A stretch of DNA of 64,000 nucleotides from Halothiobacillus sp. Lineage in GTDB: Bacteria; Pseudomonadota; Gammaproteobacteria; Halothiobacillales; Halothiobacillaceae. Where the stretch lies: assembly GCA_023255735.1 (NCBI GenBank), contig JAGDVP010000028.1:23328-87327 (forward strand). Direction: 5' to 3'. A model generated the notes under the pieces. The model worked only from the letters and a program-made list of their open reading frames with translations, was not told the origin of the DNA and ran no database searches. Positions 27,946 to 37,637 of the stretch are shown here, piece after piece (the stretch's first letter is position 1; each line of letters begins with the position of its first letter). Position numbers and translations under genes: made by a program.

Positions 27946-28926
27946 ATGACGACACTCGAAAGCACCCACGCTAAAGTTGTGAAAAAAACAAAAAATTCAG
28001 GCGTGCTGGGTGACAGAATTTTCAAAGGTACGGCATTCTTCTTTGCTGCGATGGTTCTTGTCGTTCTTTTCGGCATCATGCTCCTTCTGCTCAAAGAGGC
28101 TTGGCCAACATTTGCGCATTTTGGTTTTGGTTTTTTTTACCATTCCGAATGGGATGTGGTGAACAATAAATTTGGCGCTTTGGTACCTATTGTTGGTACT
28201 TTAGTGACTTCCCTTATTGCAATAATTATCGGTGTGCCGGTTAGCTTTGGTATCGCCATATTTATTACCTTAATGGCGCCTACTTGGATGAAACGCCCTG
28301 TTGGGATTGCCATTGAGCTTCTTGCGGCTGTGCCCTCGATTATTTACGGCATGTGGGGCTTATTTTATTTTGCCCCTTGGTTCGCGAATTCAATTCAACC
28401 TATGATGACCAGCACATTAGGCAATGCACCGATCATTGGACAATTCTTTCAAGGCCCACCCATCGGAGTCAGTATTTTTACGGCTGGCATCGTGCTGGCT
28501 ATTATGATTATTCCCTTTATCGCCTCCGTCATGCGCGATATGTTCGAAGTGGTACCCACCGCACTGAAAGAGTCCGCTTACGCAATGGGTTCAACAACGT
28601 GGGAAGTGGTTTGGAAGGTGATTCTGCCGTACACCAAGGCCGGTGTCATTGGTGGCATCATGCTGGGGTTGGGGCGTGCGTTGGGTGAAACCATGGCGGT
28701 TGCGTTTGTAGTGGGTAATTCTCTTGAGCTTAATACGGGGCTTTTTTATCCAGGTGCAACCATCGCCTCGATCATGGCAAACGAGTTTAATGAAGCAAGT
28801 GGTTTGCACATGTCATCGTTAATTGCTTTGGCTCTGATCTTATTTATTATTACGTTCCTTGTTTTATCAATTGCAAAATGGTTCCTCTTGCGTCTTGAAA
28901 AAGCCCAAGAAGGTTCTAAAACTTAA
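27946..28926 (+). CDS. pstC: Phosphate ABC transporter permease PstC
   Basis: A 326-residue inner-membrane permease with six to seven helices, forming a channel with PstA. The MetI-like motif EVVPTALKESAYAMGSTTWEVVW and GLGRALGETMAVAFVVGN are diagnostic. A short hydrophilic N terminus precedes the first helix (~25-47). The GAAAGGC before the ATG is a usable ribosome binding site. Second gene of the operon. Confidence 0.97.
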   Translation: MTTLESTHAKVVKKTKNSGVLGDRIFKGTAFFFAAMVLVVLFGIMLLLLKEAWPTFAHFGFGFFYHSEWDVVNNKFGALVPIVGTLVTSLIAIIIGVPVSFGIAIFITLMAPTWMKRPVGIAIELLAAVPSIIYGMWGLFYFAPWFANSIQPMMTSTLGNAPIIGQFFQGPPIGVSIFTAGIVLAIMIIPFIASVMRDMFEVVPTALKESAYAMGSTTWEVVWKVILPYTKAGVIGGIMLGLGRALGETMAVAFVVGNSLELNTGLFYPGATIASIMANEFNEASGLHMSSLIALALILFIITFLVLSIAKWFLLRLEKAQEGSKT

Positions 28927-28940
28927 ACTGAAGTATCGTT

Positions 28941-29780
28941 ATGTCAAAATATCAAATTAGAAAATTGGTTAATTATTTTAATCTAATTGCCTCGTTGCTC
29001 GTGACGGCGCTTGGGTTATTTATGCTCGCGTGGATCCTTTCAGTTTTATTTAGCAAAGGATTTCAATACATCAACTGGTCTGTATTTACCCAAATGACGC
29101 CACCACCCGGCTCAAATGGTGGTTTGCTAAATGCCATATTTGGTACGCTCGTTATTACTTTTTTTGCAGTTTTAATCGGAACGCCGATTGGCATTATGGC
29201 AGGAACCTATTTATCTGAGTTCGGAGGTAATAGCCGATTCTCATCGACGGTTCGGTTTATTAATGATGTATTGCTATCCGCCCCTTCAATTGTTGTGGGG
29301 GTATTCGTGTATACCTTAATTGTAAAGCCTCAAGGGCATTTTTCTGGCTGGGCCGGTGCAATCGCGTTTGCTATTCTTGTTATTCCCGTTGTCGTACGAA
29401 CCACGGAAGATATGTTGAAATTGGTACCGGTTCAATTAAGAGAAGCCGCCGCCGCATTGGGCGCACCCCGTTACACAGTTACTTTAACTATTGTGTACAA
29501 AGCTGCACTCAGTGGCATGATTACCGGCGTATTACTTGCAACGGCTCGAATTATGGGTGAAACCGCTCCATTATTGTTCACTGCATTAAATAATCAATTT
29601 TGGTCTAGCAATATGAATCAGCCGATGGCGAATATGCCAGTTGTGATTTACCAGTATGCACTGAGCCCCTATGATGATTGGCAAAATTTAGCTTGGGCGG
29701 CGGCACTGCTAATTACTTTGAGTGTGTTGATTATGAACATTATGGCTCGCTATACGCTTAAGGGAAGCAGCTCGCGCTAA
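28941..29780 (+). CDS. pstA: Phosphate ABC transporter permease PstA
   Basis: A 279-residue permease partner of PstC. It has about six helices, the conserved [19 protein letters not shown] segment, the EAA loop [18 protein letters not shown] and [14 protein letters not shown]. The gene starts 14 bases after pstC. Base use in pstC-pstA is noticeably more A/T-rich than in neighbouring genes, a mild feature seen for the whole pst cluster. Confidence 0.97.
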   Translation: MSKYQIRKLVNYFNLIASLLVTALGLFMLAWILSVLFSKGFQYINWSVFTQMTPPPGSNGGLLNAIFGTLVITFFAVLIGTPIGIMAGTYLSEFGGNSRFSSTVRFINDVLLSAPSIVVGVFVYTLIVKPQGHFSGWAGAIAFAILVIPVVVRTTEDMLKLVPVQLREAAAALGAPRYTVTLTIVYKAALSGMITGVLLATARIMGETAPLLFTALNNQFWSSNMNQPMANMPVVIYQYALSPYDDWQNLAWAAALLITLSVLIMNIMARYTLKGSSSR

Positions 29781-29818
29781 TATTTTCCGAAACTAAACTT
29801 GTAACGAAGAGAACACCG

Positions 29819-30709
29819 ATGACAACAGCAAGCACAATGACTGAAGAAACCCAACCCAACAGCCGAGCTGTTGGTCTTAAAATGTCGGGCGCGCTCAAGG
29901 AGTCGGGCGAGCGGGCGGCGCTTTTGGAGAAAATTGATTCAGTTCGTCAAATCGAAAAAGCAAAGTTAAAGATTAATGATCTGTCATTTTATTATGGCAA
30001 ATTTAAGGCGTTGCACAACGTAACCATGCAAATTCCTGATAAGCAAGTTACCGCTTTTATTGGTCCTTCAGGTTGCGGAAAATCGACATTGCTGCGTATT
30101 TTTAATCGGATGTATGATTTATATCCGGGTCAAACCACCAGCGGCGATATTATGCTGGATGACCAAAATATTCTAGGGAACAATGTGGATGTAAATTTGT
30201 TGCGTGCCAAGGTGGGTATGGTTTTTCAAAAACCGACACCCTTCCCCATGTCGATTTACGATAACGTAGCGTTCGGTATTCGGTTATATGAAAGCTTGTC
30301 GAAAGCCGATCTAGATGAGCGGGTTGAGTGGGCGCTTCAACGAGCTGCACTTTGGGGTGAAGTGAAAGATAAACTCAATCAGTCGGGCGCTGCCTTGTCT
30401 GGTGGTCAGCAGCAACGGCTTTGCATCGCACGGGGTATTGCGGTTAAGCCTGAGGTTTTATTACTTGATGAGCCAACCTCGGCTCTGGATCCTATCTCAA
30501 CAACGAAAGTTGAAGAATTGGTGCATGAGTTAAAGTCAGACTTCACCATTGCGATTGTGACGCATAACATGCAGCAAGCGGCACGGGTTTCTGATTTTAC
30601 TGCGTTTATGTATTTAGGGAAATTGGTCGAATATGATCAAACCGATGTCATTTTTACTAACCCGGGCCGCAAAGAAACCGAAGATTATATTACTGGGCGC
30701 TTCGGTTAA
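29819..30709 (+). CDS. pstB: Phosphate ABC transporter ATP-binding protein PstB
   Basis: The 296-residue ATPase energises the Pst transporter. Walker [10 protein letters not shown], signature [14 protein letters not shown] and Walker [14 protein letters not shown] are intact. An N-terminal extension of about 40 residues compared with E. coli PstB (257) contains a charged helix; its role is unknown. The usual next gene, phoU, is not present; a terminator follows instead. Confidence 0.97.
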   Translation: MTTASTMTEETQPNSRAVGLKMSGALKESGERAALLEKIDSVRQIEKAKLKINDLSFYYGKFKALHNVTMQIPDKQVTAFIGPSGCGKSTLLRIFNRMYDLYPGQTTSGDIMLDDQNILGNNVDVNLLRAKVGMVFQKPTPFPMSIYDNVAFGIRLYESLSKADLDERVEWALQRAALWGEVKDKLNQSGAALSGGQQQRLCIARGIAVKPEVLLLDEPTSALDPISTTKVEELVHELKSDFTIAIVTHNMQQAARVSDFTAFMYLGKLVEYDQTDVIFTNPGRKETEDYITGRFG

Positions 30710-30751
30710 ACTTTAAAGAATAAATTCCCAAATATCTGTTTGATGTAATTC

Positions 30752-30780
30752 CAGTCAGCTTAACGCTGACTGTTTTTATT
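30752..30780 (+). terminator. Rho-independent terminator after pstB
   Basis: CAGTCAGC-(5)-GCTGACTG, an 8-bp perfect stem, is followed by TTTTTATTT. It ends the pstSCAB transcript. Confidence 0.92.
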
Positions 30781-31664
30781 TCATATATGCGTAATTTGAG
30801 TTTTGTTTTGCAGTACGCGATCAGATTGCGCCCCTTACCGTATAGCCATCTTTAAGCTGCGACAAACGAAGAACTTAATATTCTTTGATCGAATTATTTA
30901 AGGATCATAACCACAATTGCCTGCTATGAGATGGGTTATTAACGGCGGCCAAAATACCGAAAAGCCATAAGCCATCCCAATGCACAAATGAGTCGCCAGT
31001 GCAGCGGGCGGAACGAGCCAGCGGTTGAATTTTGACCTGGCTACGATACGCTCTTTGCTTAATAATCCCGCCACAATGCATCCTCAATTTACTGATTTAA
31101 TGGTTTGGGCTTTTTAATAACACCCTGCGGGCGCCCTTGGCGGAATAATTTTATCAGGAAGGTTTGAATTGATAACCACTTCAATTCAAACCGCTCAGTT
31201 CTTTTGCTTTTAACTTGATCGTCAATGCAAATATTTTGGCTTTCTAGCAGAGTGAACTGCACGATTTATCCGGCTCAAAATAAAACTAAGCGGGCTTAAA
31301 TTCCCCCCCAGCAAAGCATGCATTGTACGCGCGATCATGTGAAAAATTATTCGCAGAATAAACGATTGGCTCCAAGCCGGCGCAAGTGTCCTTGGAGTAA
31401 ATCGGCCTGAAATTTATACATAGGTTTGCTCGTAGCGCACAGGATTCGGGCTTTGCGGCACTTCGGGTGCTTCAAGGATAATAATCTTGTCGATTGTTTT
31501 ATGCGGTTGCGCTATGCAACGCACCCCTGAATTGGTTTTTTTGGGATGCTTGCTTGTTGTTGTGAATTTTTAGCTGATTTAAGGCAACGTAACAAGATAC
31601 CGGATTGAATTTTTCACCGGCACGAATAAAAACCCCCACAAGGTGAGGGCGATGGAATTTAAAT
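30781..31664. other. Long stretch without a convincing gene
   Basis: Nearly 900 bases between the pst terminator and the actP terminator hold no reading frame with recognisable features. The 60-codon minus-strand frame at 30905-31087 has no ribosome binding site or family match. A short minus-strand tail (~31520-31413, ending LEAPEVPQSPNPVRYEQTYV) reads like protein but lacks a proper start, and may be the end of a decayed gene. A 12-bp perfect inverted repeat lies inside and is listed separately. No tRNA or riboswitch was recognised. Confidence 0.6.
31161..31192. repeat. Perfect 12-bp inverted repeat
   Basis: GGTTTGAATTGA and TCAATTCAAACC flank an 8-base loop. No T tract follows on either strand, so it is not a standard terminator. 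It could be an operator, a small-RNA stem or a relic of a mobile element end. Confidence 0.7.
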
Positions 31665-31698
31665 AACCGAAGCGTTAAGGAAAACGCTTCGGTTTTTT
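31665..31698. terminator. Strong stem-loop terminator at the end of actP
   Basis: AACCGAAGCGTT-(6)-AACGCTTCGGTT is a perfect 12-bp stem. A further four T residues follow on the plus strand; on the minus strand the flank is ATTTAAATT. It stands just after the minus-strand actP stop, so it can end actP messages and block transcription arriving from the pst side. Confidence 0.8.
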
Positions 31699-31703
31699 AG
31701 GGC

Positions 31704-33365
31704 TTAGTGCTTAGCTGCACCCTCGGCACCAATGCCGGTTTCTGAGCGTACATATTGTGCGTGGAAACGCGCCCGTTCTTCAGCGGCGCGCGGACTCTTA
31801 TCGGTAATCGAAAAGAACCAAGCCAGCAAGAATGCAACCGGCATAGAAAAAATTGCCGGGTCTTTGTACGGTACGATGGCGGTGGTGAAGTGGAACACAT
31901 CAACCCACACGGTTTTAGACAACACAACCAAGGTAATGGCTGTGATTAAGCCGCCTAAACCGCCGGCAACTGCACCGCGCGTGGTGAGATTTTTCCAGTA
32001 AATCGCAAGGAACAGAACCGGGAAGTTCGCTGAAGCGGCGACCGCAAAAGCCAAACCCACCATAAAGGCAATGTTTTGATTCTCAAAAGCAATGCCTAAG
32101 ATAATCGCTAAAATGCCAAGAGCCAAGGTGGCGTAGCGTGAGGCGCGCATTTCGGTTTTCTCATCAACCCTGCCATGACGGAATGCGCTGGCATATAAAT
32201 CATGCGATACCGCAGAAGCCCCGGCTAAGGTTAAGCCTGAAACCACGGCGAGAATGGTGGCAAATGCCACCGCCGAGATAAAGCCTAAAAACATGTTACC
32301 GCCAATGGCTTGTGAGAGATGAATCGCCGCCATGTTGTTGCCACCAATGAGCTTGTTCGCCGCATCGAGGTAGGCGGGGTTGGTGGACACCATGATGATG
32401 GCGCCAAAGCCAATGATGAAAGTCAGCACATAAAAATAGCCGATAAAGCCGGTGGCAACAAATACCGAGCGGCGGGCTTCTTTGGCATTGGTGACGGTGA
32501 AAAAACGCATCAAGATATGCGGCAAACCCGCGACACCAAACATGAGCGCCAAGCCTAATGAAATGGCCGAAATCGGGTCATGAATCAAGCTGCCCGGCGC
32601 CATAATGGCTTCGTGTTTGGGGCTAATTTCAATCGCCTTGGTGAACATGGCGTTAAAATCAAAACCAAAGCTATACATAACTGCCAATGCCATAAAAGTG
32701 GCGCCCGAAAGCAGCAAGATGGCCTTGATGATTTGCACCCAGGTGGTGGCGAGCATGCCGCCGAAGGTGACATAAATAATCATCAATACGCCCACGATGA
32801 CCACGGCATAGCTGTACGGCAGGCCAAACAAAACTTCAATGAGCTTACCCGCGCCCACCATTTGGGCGATGAGGTACATCAATACCACAACGAGGGATGA
32901 CACCGCCGCCACCGTGCGGATGGGAATTTGTGCCAAGCGATACGAGGCCACATCGGCAAAGGTATATTTGCCGAGGTTGCGCAATTTTTCAGCGAGTAAA
33001 AACAGCATAATGGGCCAGCCGACCAAAAATCCGATGGAGTAAATCAAGCCATCGAACCCATTGCCATACACCAGCCCCGCAATACCGAGGAACGAGGCCG
33101 CCGACATGTAATCGCCCGCCAGTGCCAAGCCATTTTGAAAGCCGGTGATGTTGCCGCCTGCGGCATAAAAATCTTTCGTCGTGCGCGTGCGTTGCGCGGC
33201 CCAGTAGGTGATAAAAAGCGTGAGCGCGACAAACGCGATAAACATGGTGACGGCGGGGAGGTTGATTGATTTAGGTGCTGCATCGGCCGCAAAAGCGCCG
33301 GCTGAAAAAAACAGCCCGGTGACGAGGGCGGCAAGCCCCGCTAGGATGAGTAAGGGGTTGTTCAT
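31704..33365 (-). CDS. actP: Cation/acetate symporter ActP
   Basis: A 553-residue solute:sodium symporter with about 13 membrane helices that takes up acetate and related short acids. It has [39 protein letters not shown] near the N terminus (read as separate helices), the [21 protein letters not shown] motif and a soluble tail ending [10 protein letters not shown] signal-like first helix precedes, as in E. coli ActP. It overlaps yjcH by ATGA. Acetyl-CoA synthetase is not nearby. An acetate uptake system in an apparent autotroph suggests some mixotrophy. Confidence 0.94.
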   Translation of the reverse strand: MNNPLLILAGLAALVTGLFFSAGAFAADAAPKSINLPAVTMFIAFVALTLFITYWAAQRTRTTKDFYAAGGNITGFQNGLALAGDYMSAASFLGIAGLVYGNGFDGLIYSIGFLVGWPIMLFLLAEKLRNLGKYTFADVASYRLAQIPIRTVAAVSSLVVVLMYLIAQMVGAGKLIEVLFGLPYSYAVVIVGVLMIIYVTFGGMLATTWVQIIKAILLLSGATFMALAVMYSFGFDFNAMFTKAIEISPKHEAIMAPGSLIHDPISAISLGLALMFGVAGLPHILMRFFTVTNAKEARRSVFVATGFIGYFYVLTFIIGFGAIIMVSTNPAYLDAANKLIGGNNMAAIHLSQAIGGNMFLGFISAVAFATILAVVSGLTLAGASAVSHDLYASAFRHGRVDEKTEMRASRYATLALGILAIILGIAFENQNIAFMVGLAFAVAASANFPVLFLAIYWKNLTTRGAVAGGLGGLITAITLVVLSKTVWVDVFHFTTAIVPYKDPAIFSMPVAFLLAWFFSITDKSPRAAEERARFHAQYVRSETGIGAEGAAKH

Positions 33366-33670
33366 AGCGCCGATTCCTTGATTTTGTCGGTCAGTTCATC
33401 AAATTGCGTATTGGCTTTATGCACATAAAGCCCGGTTAAGATGAAGGCGAAGAGCAAAAGCAGAAAACCAAGCAAAATGCCCCAAGAGATGGGCGAGCCG
33501 GCAGTAATTTTAATCGCCAGCACGGACGGGAAATAGGCGATGGCAAGAATGAAAGCGAAATAAACAACGATCATCACGGCGGCCATCATCCAGCCGTAGC
33601 CGGTTCTTCTTCGAACAAGTTCTTTAAAATCGGGATTGTTGGCAATCCGCTCTGCGAAATCTGATTTCAT
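33362..33670 (-). CDS. yjcH: DUF485 small membrane protein YjcH
   Basis: A 102-residue inner-membrane protein with two helices (~28-50 and 60-82), a basic N terminus (RRRTGYGW) and a charged tail, as in YjcH/DUF485. Its gene nearly always precedes actP, and the two overlap by ATGA here. The function is not known beyond association with the acetate permease. GGGGGAG is a good ribosome binding site. Confidence 0.93.
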   Translation of the reverse strand: MKSDFAERIANNPDFKELVRRRTGYGWMMAAVMIVVYFAFILAIAYFPSVLAIKITAGSPISWGILLGFLLLLFAFILTGLYVHKANTQFDELTDKIKESAL

Positions 33671-33707
33671 GGGGCTCCCCCTGCTTTATTTTTATCAAGG
33701 CCGCGCG

Positions 33708-33739
33708 ATTATACCGATTAATGTTTGTGACAAAACCAT
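33708..33739 (-). promoter_or_regulatory. Putative yjcH-actP promoter with an imperfect palindrome upstream
   Basis: On the minus strand a consensus TATAAT (33713-33708) lies about 40 bases before yjcH, with only a poor -35. Upstream sits the imperfect palindrome ATGGTTTTGTCACAAACAT (33739-33721), in the usual place for an activator site. The E. coli acs-yjcH-actP operon is CRP-activated; whether a CRP-type protein binds here is untested. Confidence 0.4.
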
Positions 33740-33949
33740 GGCAAGATGTGCTTATTTCATAAAATGCAGTATTTTTAGCAATTAAATGCCGGTATGGCCG
33801 CTAATAAAGAGCTCATACAGCGTTAAGTCAATTTCAACCACAATTAAAATGGTGATATGTAACGCCACACCCCAACAGTTGAAAGATTCGCTGATTTGAT
33901 ACTCTAGCGGCGAGAGGAATGATCCGATTTTAAATTTTAAGGGGTGTTT

Positions 33950-34321
33950 ATGTCAGATTTGAATGATCCACGGGTATTTTTTGCCGCTGAACGGACGCTA
34001 ATGGCATGGAATCGCACGGGGCTGACCTTGATGGCTTTCGGTTTTGTGATTGAGCGGTTTGATTTATTTGTGAATATGTTGGCTAAATTGCCAACCTCGG
34101 CGCTGGATCGCGGCTTTTCGTTTTGGATTGGTTTGGCGTTTATTGTGTTGGGCGCCGTGTCATCGGCTATGGCCGTTGTGCAATATCGCACGGCACTTAA
34201 AACCCTGCGCCCGATTGAAATCCCGGCAGGGTATTGGGTGCAGATGGGGGCGATTAATAATGGGTTGGTCGCTTTGCTGGGCTTGGCTTTAACCGTGTAT
34301 TTATTTCATAGCCATTCGTGA
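33950..34321 (+). CDS. DUF202 (YidH-like) inner-membrane protein
   Basis: A 123-residue protein beginning MSDLNDPRVFFAAERTLMAWNRTGLTLMAFGFVIERF, the DUF202 signature (AxERTxLAWxRT), and containing three membrane helices. The family is widespread and linked by structure to small envelope proteins; its role is unknown. The ATG is chosen for its spacing from AAGGGG; a GTG two codons earlier is possible. It stands alone between divergent and convergent neighbours. Confidence 0.9.
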   Translation: MSDLNDPRVFFAAERTLMAWNRTGLTLMAFGFVIERFDLFVNMLAKLPTSALDRGFSFWIGLAFIVLGAVSSAMAVVQYRTALKTLRPIEIPAGYWVQMGAINNGLVALLGLALTVYLFHSHS

Positions 34322-34379
34322 TGCGCCCTTTATCCCCCACTTGGCTTTACAGCAAGTGGGTGGCGCTACCAGTTTGTGC

Positions 34380-35018
34380 TTAGAAGGGCAGGTAGGATTG
34401 ATCGCGGGTAAATTGCATGTACCCCACCGAGGCGCCTAAGCGTAAACCCACCCCGACATGAATGGGAGCCACCACAATATCTTGTGAGCGCAGGTAGTTC
34501 ATGCCCAAGCCGCCCACAAAAAACAAGGAGCCATTCACACCGGCAAAACGCTGGAAGATTAAATCGGTGCTGGGCAAGTTGTAGACAAGAATAAATACTT
34601 TGCCGGCATCGGCGCCAAAATCCCAACCAACCGATGGGCCTTGCCAGTACACGGTAGTGCGCTGGCCTGATTTGGTGACGAGCTCACCCTTACCATAACG
34701 CACACCGAGCACAATCGCGCCGCCGGCTTCTTCCCCTTTGATATAAGCGTTGGGTCGACCTTGATCGGCAAAGGCTTTATCGATGAGTTTGGCAATGTTT
34801 TCGGCTGAGCCACCGAGAAAATTAACCGCTTCGTTCGTGGTTTCAAACTCATTGTAGGTGTCGGCGCTTGATGCGGCCGTGTTTTTAACCGGTGCCGGAT
34901 TACTTGCTGCCGGTGGGTTATTGGCGCAGCCAGTAAAACTCATTGCGAGCAGCGCGAGCGCGCCGCCTGTGAGGAGACGTTTTAACGCGGGTATCGGTAG
35001 GGTTGTGCGGTGCATCAT
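34380..35018 (-). CDS. DUF1134 family lipoprotein (EipA-like)
   Basis: A 212-residue envelope protein with a lipoprotein signal (ALLAMSFTGC). The DUF1134 core includes YIKGEEAGGAIVLGVRYGKG, VYWQGPSVGWDFGADAGKVFILVYNLP and GGLGMNYL. The Brucella member EipA is needed for envelope integrity. The C terminus (SVGYMQFTRDQSYLPF) completes the beta sandwich. Single gene, downstream of nothing obvious; function here is inferred from the family. Confidence 0.85.
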   Translation of the reverse strand: MMHRTTLPIPALKRLLTGGALALLAMSFTGCANNPPAASNPAPVKNTAASSADTYNEFETTNEAVNFLGGSAENIAKLIDKAFADQGRPNAYIKGEEAGGAIVLGVRYGKGELVTKSGQRTTVYWQGPSVGWDFGADAGKVFILVYNLPSTDLIFQRFAGVNGSLFFVGGLGMNYLRSQDIVVAPIHVGVGLRLGASVGYMQFTRDQSYLPF

Positions 35019-35083
35019 AAATCCTCGTTATTTAAATCGGTTGGCAGGAGCTTATCGGGTTTGGTTCTTAAAGCAAACGTGCG

Positions 35084-36556
35084 TCAGCGTTTAAGACTGC
35101 CGAGTAGCGAGCGAATCAGTTGCCGGCCAAGCTGGCTGCCAATGGCGCGGGCGGCGCTGCCGACAAAGGCTTCAATGGGGGTTTGGCGCGTGCGGGTGGG
35201 CGCGTGGCCTTGGTTTTGACTCGGGCTTTGGCCGATTGCCGGTGGCGTTGTGGCGTTAATTTGTTGCGCTTGGTCTGCCCGATTTTTAAGCTGTTCATAG
35301 GCCGATTCTCGATCGACCAAGGTATCGAACCGACCGCGATAACGCGAGCGCTGCATGATGGCGGCACGCTCTTCATCGGTAACAGGCCCTATTCGGCTCA
35401 TCGGCGGGCGCAGAAGTACTTGCTCAACCGGGGTGGGCATGCCTTTGGCATCCAAGCAGGAAACTAGAGCTTCACCCACGCCTAAGGTTGTGATGACGGT
35501 TTCAACATCGACGGTGGCATTGCTGCGAAACGTTTGCGCGGCGGCGCGCACGGCCTTTTGATCGCGCGGGGTAAAGGCGCGCAGGGCGTGTTGCACGCGG
35601 TTACCGAGCTGGCCGAGTACGGTTTCGGGTAAATCGAGTGGGTTTTGCGTCACAAAATAAACCCCCACGCCTTTGGAGCGAACGAGGCGCACCACTTGTT
35701 CGATTTTGTCGAGCAGCGGTTTGGGGGCATCATCGAATAACAGGTGCGCTTCATCGAAAAACAGCACAAATTTGGGCACATCGACATCGCCTACTTCGGG
35801 CATTTTTTCAAAGAGTTCAGATAGTAACCACAGCAGCAGTGCGGCATAGACTTTGGGGCCTTCGCGATAGAGCTTATCGGCGGCAAGTACGTGAATTATG
35901 CCGGCGCCACTATCGGATTGAATCAACAGGTCATCAAGAGTGATGGCCGGTTCGCCAAAGAGCGCGGCCGCACCCTCGCGCTTAAACGCAGTAACCGATC
36001 GCATGATGGCGCCTAAAGTGGGCGCTGAAATGCGGCCATAATCGGCCTGGTAGGTATCGCCGGCTTCATCGAGATGGTGCAGCAGCGCTTCAAAATCTTT
36101 GAAATCCAAGAGCAGCAGGCCTTGGTCATCGGCAATTTGAAAGGCGATGTTAAGCACATCTTCTTGCAAGTCATTAAGGCCGAGCAAACGCGCTAATACG
36201 ACAGGGCCAAGCTCACTTAGGGTGAGGCGCAGGGGGTGCCCTTTCTCGCCGTAGACATCCCAAAAGATCACGGGATTAGGCGAGAAGGGAATGGGCTCAA
36301 GCCCCATTTTTATAGCCCGTTCACTCACTTTAGGGTGGGGTTTGCCCGCGAGCGCAATGCCGGATAAATCCCCTTTAATATCAGCGACAAAAACCGGTGT
36401 GCCAAGGCGTGAAAATTGTTCTGCCAATACTTGCAGGGTGACAGTTTTGCCGGTTCCCGTGGCGCCGGCAATTAATCCGTGGCGGTTAATCATCCGGTTT
36501 TGAATAAAAACTGGCTGGGTGCCAGCACCCAGCAAAAGGGTAGACGATTCACTCAT
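35084..36556 (-). CDS. DUF853 / HerA-like P-loop ATPase (YjgR family)
   Basis: A 490-residue ATPase with Walker A GATGTGKTVTLQ, VADIKGDLSGIA, the Walker B region KFVLFFDEAHLLFDDAP, QNPLDLPETVLGQLGNRVQHALRAF and the sensor-like RAAAQTFRS. This is the DUF853 family related to HerA/FtsK motors; E. coli YjgR is the relative, of unknown function. The C-terminal ~80 residues are low complexity with a final basic amphipathic helix (GRQLIRSLLGSLKR). It lies just after the PLDc_N gene on the same strand. Confidence 0.9.
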   Translation of the reverse strand: MSESSTLLLGAGTQPVFIQNRMINRHGLIAGATGTGKTVTLQVLAEQFSRLGTPVFVADIKGDLSGIALAGKPHPKVSERAIKMGLEPIPFSPNPVIFWDVYGEKGHPLRLTLSELGPVVLARLLGLNDLQEDVLNIAFQIADDQGLLLLDFKDFEALLHHLDEAGDTYQADYGRISAPTLGAIMRSVTAFKREGAAALFGEPAITLDDLLIQSDSGAGIIHVLAADKLYREGPKVYAALLLWLLSELFEKMPEVGDVDVPKFVLFFDEAHLLFDDAPKPLLDKIEQVVRLVRSKGVGVYFVTQNPLDLPETVLGQLGNRVQHALRAFTPRDQKAVRAAAQTFRSNATVDVETVITTLGVGEALVSCLDAKGMPTPVEQVLLRPPMSRIGPVTDEERAAIMQRSRYRGRFDTLVDRESAYEQLKNRADQAQQINATTPPAIGQSPSQNQGHAPTRTRQTPIEAFVGSAARAIGSQLGRQLIRSLLGSLKR

Positions 36557-36568
36557 GGGGTTAATCCT

Positions 36569-36751
36569 TTATCCCTTAGGGCCTAGCAATGCCCATAAAA
36601 TTAATCCGGCGATTGGTAAAAACAAAATAAGTAAGACCCACAGGGTTTTAACACCAGCCCCCGCGTTGCTTTGAATGACGCGGATGATGGCCCATATATC
36701 GAGCGCTAAAATTATAAATCCAAACAAACCACTGACTTGCATAGACATCAT
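36569..36751 (-). CDS. Small PLDc_N-type membrane protein
   Basis: A 60-residue protein with two membrane helices separated by the short loop VIQSNAGAGVKTLW and ending LLGPKG. It matches the phospholipase D nuclease N-terminal (PLDc_N) family of tiny membrane proteins of unknown role. AAGG lies 8 bases before the ATG. The open frame continues upstream into the dehydrogenase gene but without family similarity. It is probably co-transcribed with the DUF853 ATPase 12 bases on. Confidence 0.78.
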   Translation of the reverse strand: MMSMQVSGLFGFIILALDIWAIIRVIQSNAGAGVKTLWVLLILFLPIAGLILWALLGPKG

Positions 36752-36821
36752 ACGATTTACCTTGGGTGGGTTGGTTTTTTCAAAAATAGCGTTTGGCCGC
36801 GGTTGAATATACCAGAATGTG

Positions 36822-37637
36822 CTAGATGCGGTCGGGTTGCAGGCGAATGATCTGGCCGTGACAGGTTTCATCGAGCAGCAGCTCATGTAAGGCGGGCAGC
36901 AGGTCATCGGCGGTTGCGCGCTCGGCCTTGGCCTCGCCGGGGAAGCGGTATTGTCTCAGGCCGCTGTGGGTGGGGCCAGGATCAAGGCCGTTGATTCGCA
37001 CGGCGGTGGTTTCACAAGCCCATTGTTCGATCATCCGTGCCAGCGCGGCATGCGCCAAGGTGTAGGCGTTGCCGAAGGCAGGGGTGCCTCGGTCGGTAAA
37101 AAATAAAATTTGGGGCTTGCGGGTGCGGGGCTCGGGCTGCGTCGGCTCTGCAGCGGGTTCGAGCAGGAGCCATAAGCTGCGTGTTAAGGCAAAGGGGACT
37201 GTGAGATTTAGATGCAGGCTGGTTTGGAATTCCAGCAAATCGCTGTGCGCCAGTGGGCGTAGCTGCCCCCCTTGACCCATGGCATGGATGAGAATGTCGA
37301 TGCGCCCGACGGCGCTTGCGATGGCGTGGGTTAGGGTTTGATAGTCTTCAATGGCGGCACCTGAAAAATCAACCGTTTGAATCAGTGGCGCGCGGTGGCG
37401 GTCGGCATCACTGAGCTCTTGGGTCAGCGCGTCGGCTAAGTGATTTAAGCGATCACTTTTTCGGCCAAATAAAATGAGCTGGGCTCCCTGTCGCTGTAAA
37501 TCAAAAGCCACGGCTTGGCCAATGCTGCCGGTGGCGCCATTAATGACAATCGTTTGGTCGGCGAATAACAGGGCGGGTCGGGGTGTATTCATGGGTACAT
37601 TTTGCCGTAAGAGTTTAATAGATGCGATACCGCTCAT
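36822..37637 (-). CDS. Short-chain dehydrogenase/reductase family protein, catalytic Lys replaced
   Basis: A 271-residue Rossmann-fold protein with the NAD(P)-binding motif INGATGSIGQAVAF, the HAMGQGG loop (in place of NNAG) and RINGLDPGPTHSG. It looks most like YciK-type SDRs. The active site is odd: the YxxxK motif reads YTLAH (Tyr192, His196), and the usual serine about 13 residues earlier is not conserved. Classical dehydrogenase chemistry is doubtful. The first ATG overlaps the stop of the upstream squalene-synthase-like gene by ATGA, favouring this start over an ATG 15 codons later. Confidence 0.82.
   Translation of the reverse strand: MSGIASIKLLRQNVPMNTPRPALLFADQTIVINGATGSIGQAVAFDLQRQGAQLILFGRKSDRLNHLADALTQELSDADRHRAPLIQTVDFSGAAIEDYQTLTHAIASAVGRIDILIHAMGQGGQLRPLAHSDLLEFQTSLHLNLTVPFALTRSLWLLLEPAAEPTQPEPRTRKPQILFFTDRGTPAFGNAYTLAHAALARMIEQWACETTAVRINGLDPGPTHSGLRQYRFPGEAKAERATADDLLPALHELLLDETCHGQIIRLQPDRI

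Noticed and set aside
30905..31087. 60-codon minus-strand frame in the long intergenic stretch.
   Set aside because: No ribosome binding site, no conserved motif, and composition unlike the surrounding genes.
33782..33952. Minus-strand open frame of ~56 codons with a hydrophobic, protein-like sequence (WGVALHITILIVVEIDL) ending GHTGI.
   Set aside because: It has no start codon or ribosome binding site, lies in the promoter region of the DUF202 gene and matches no family I know. It may be a remnant or chance.
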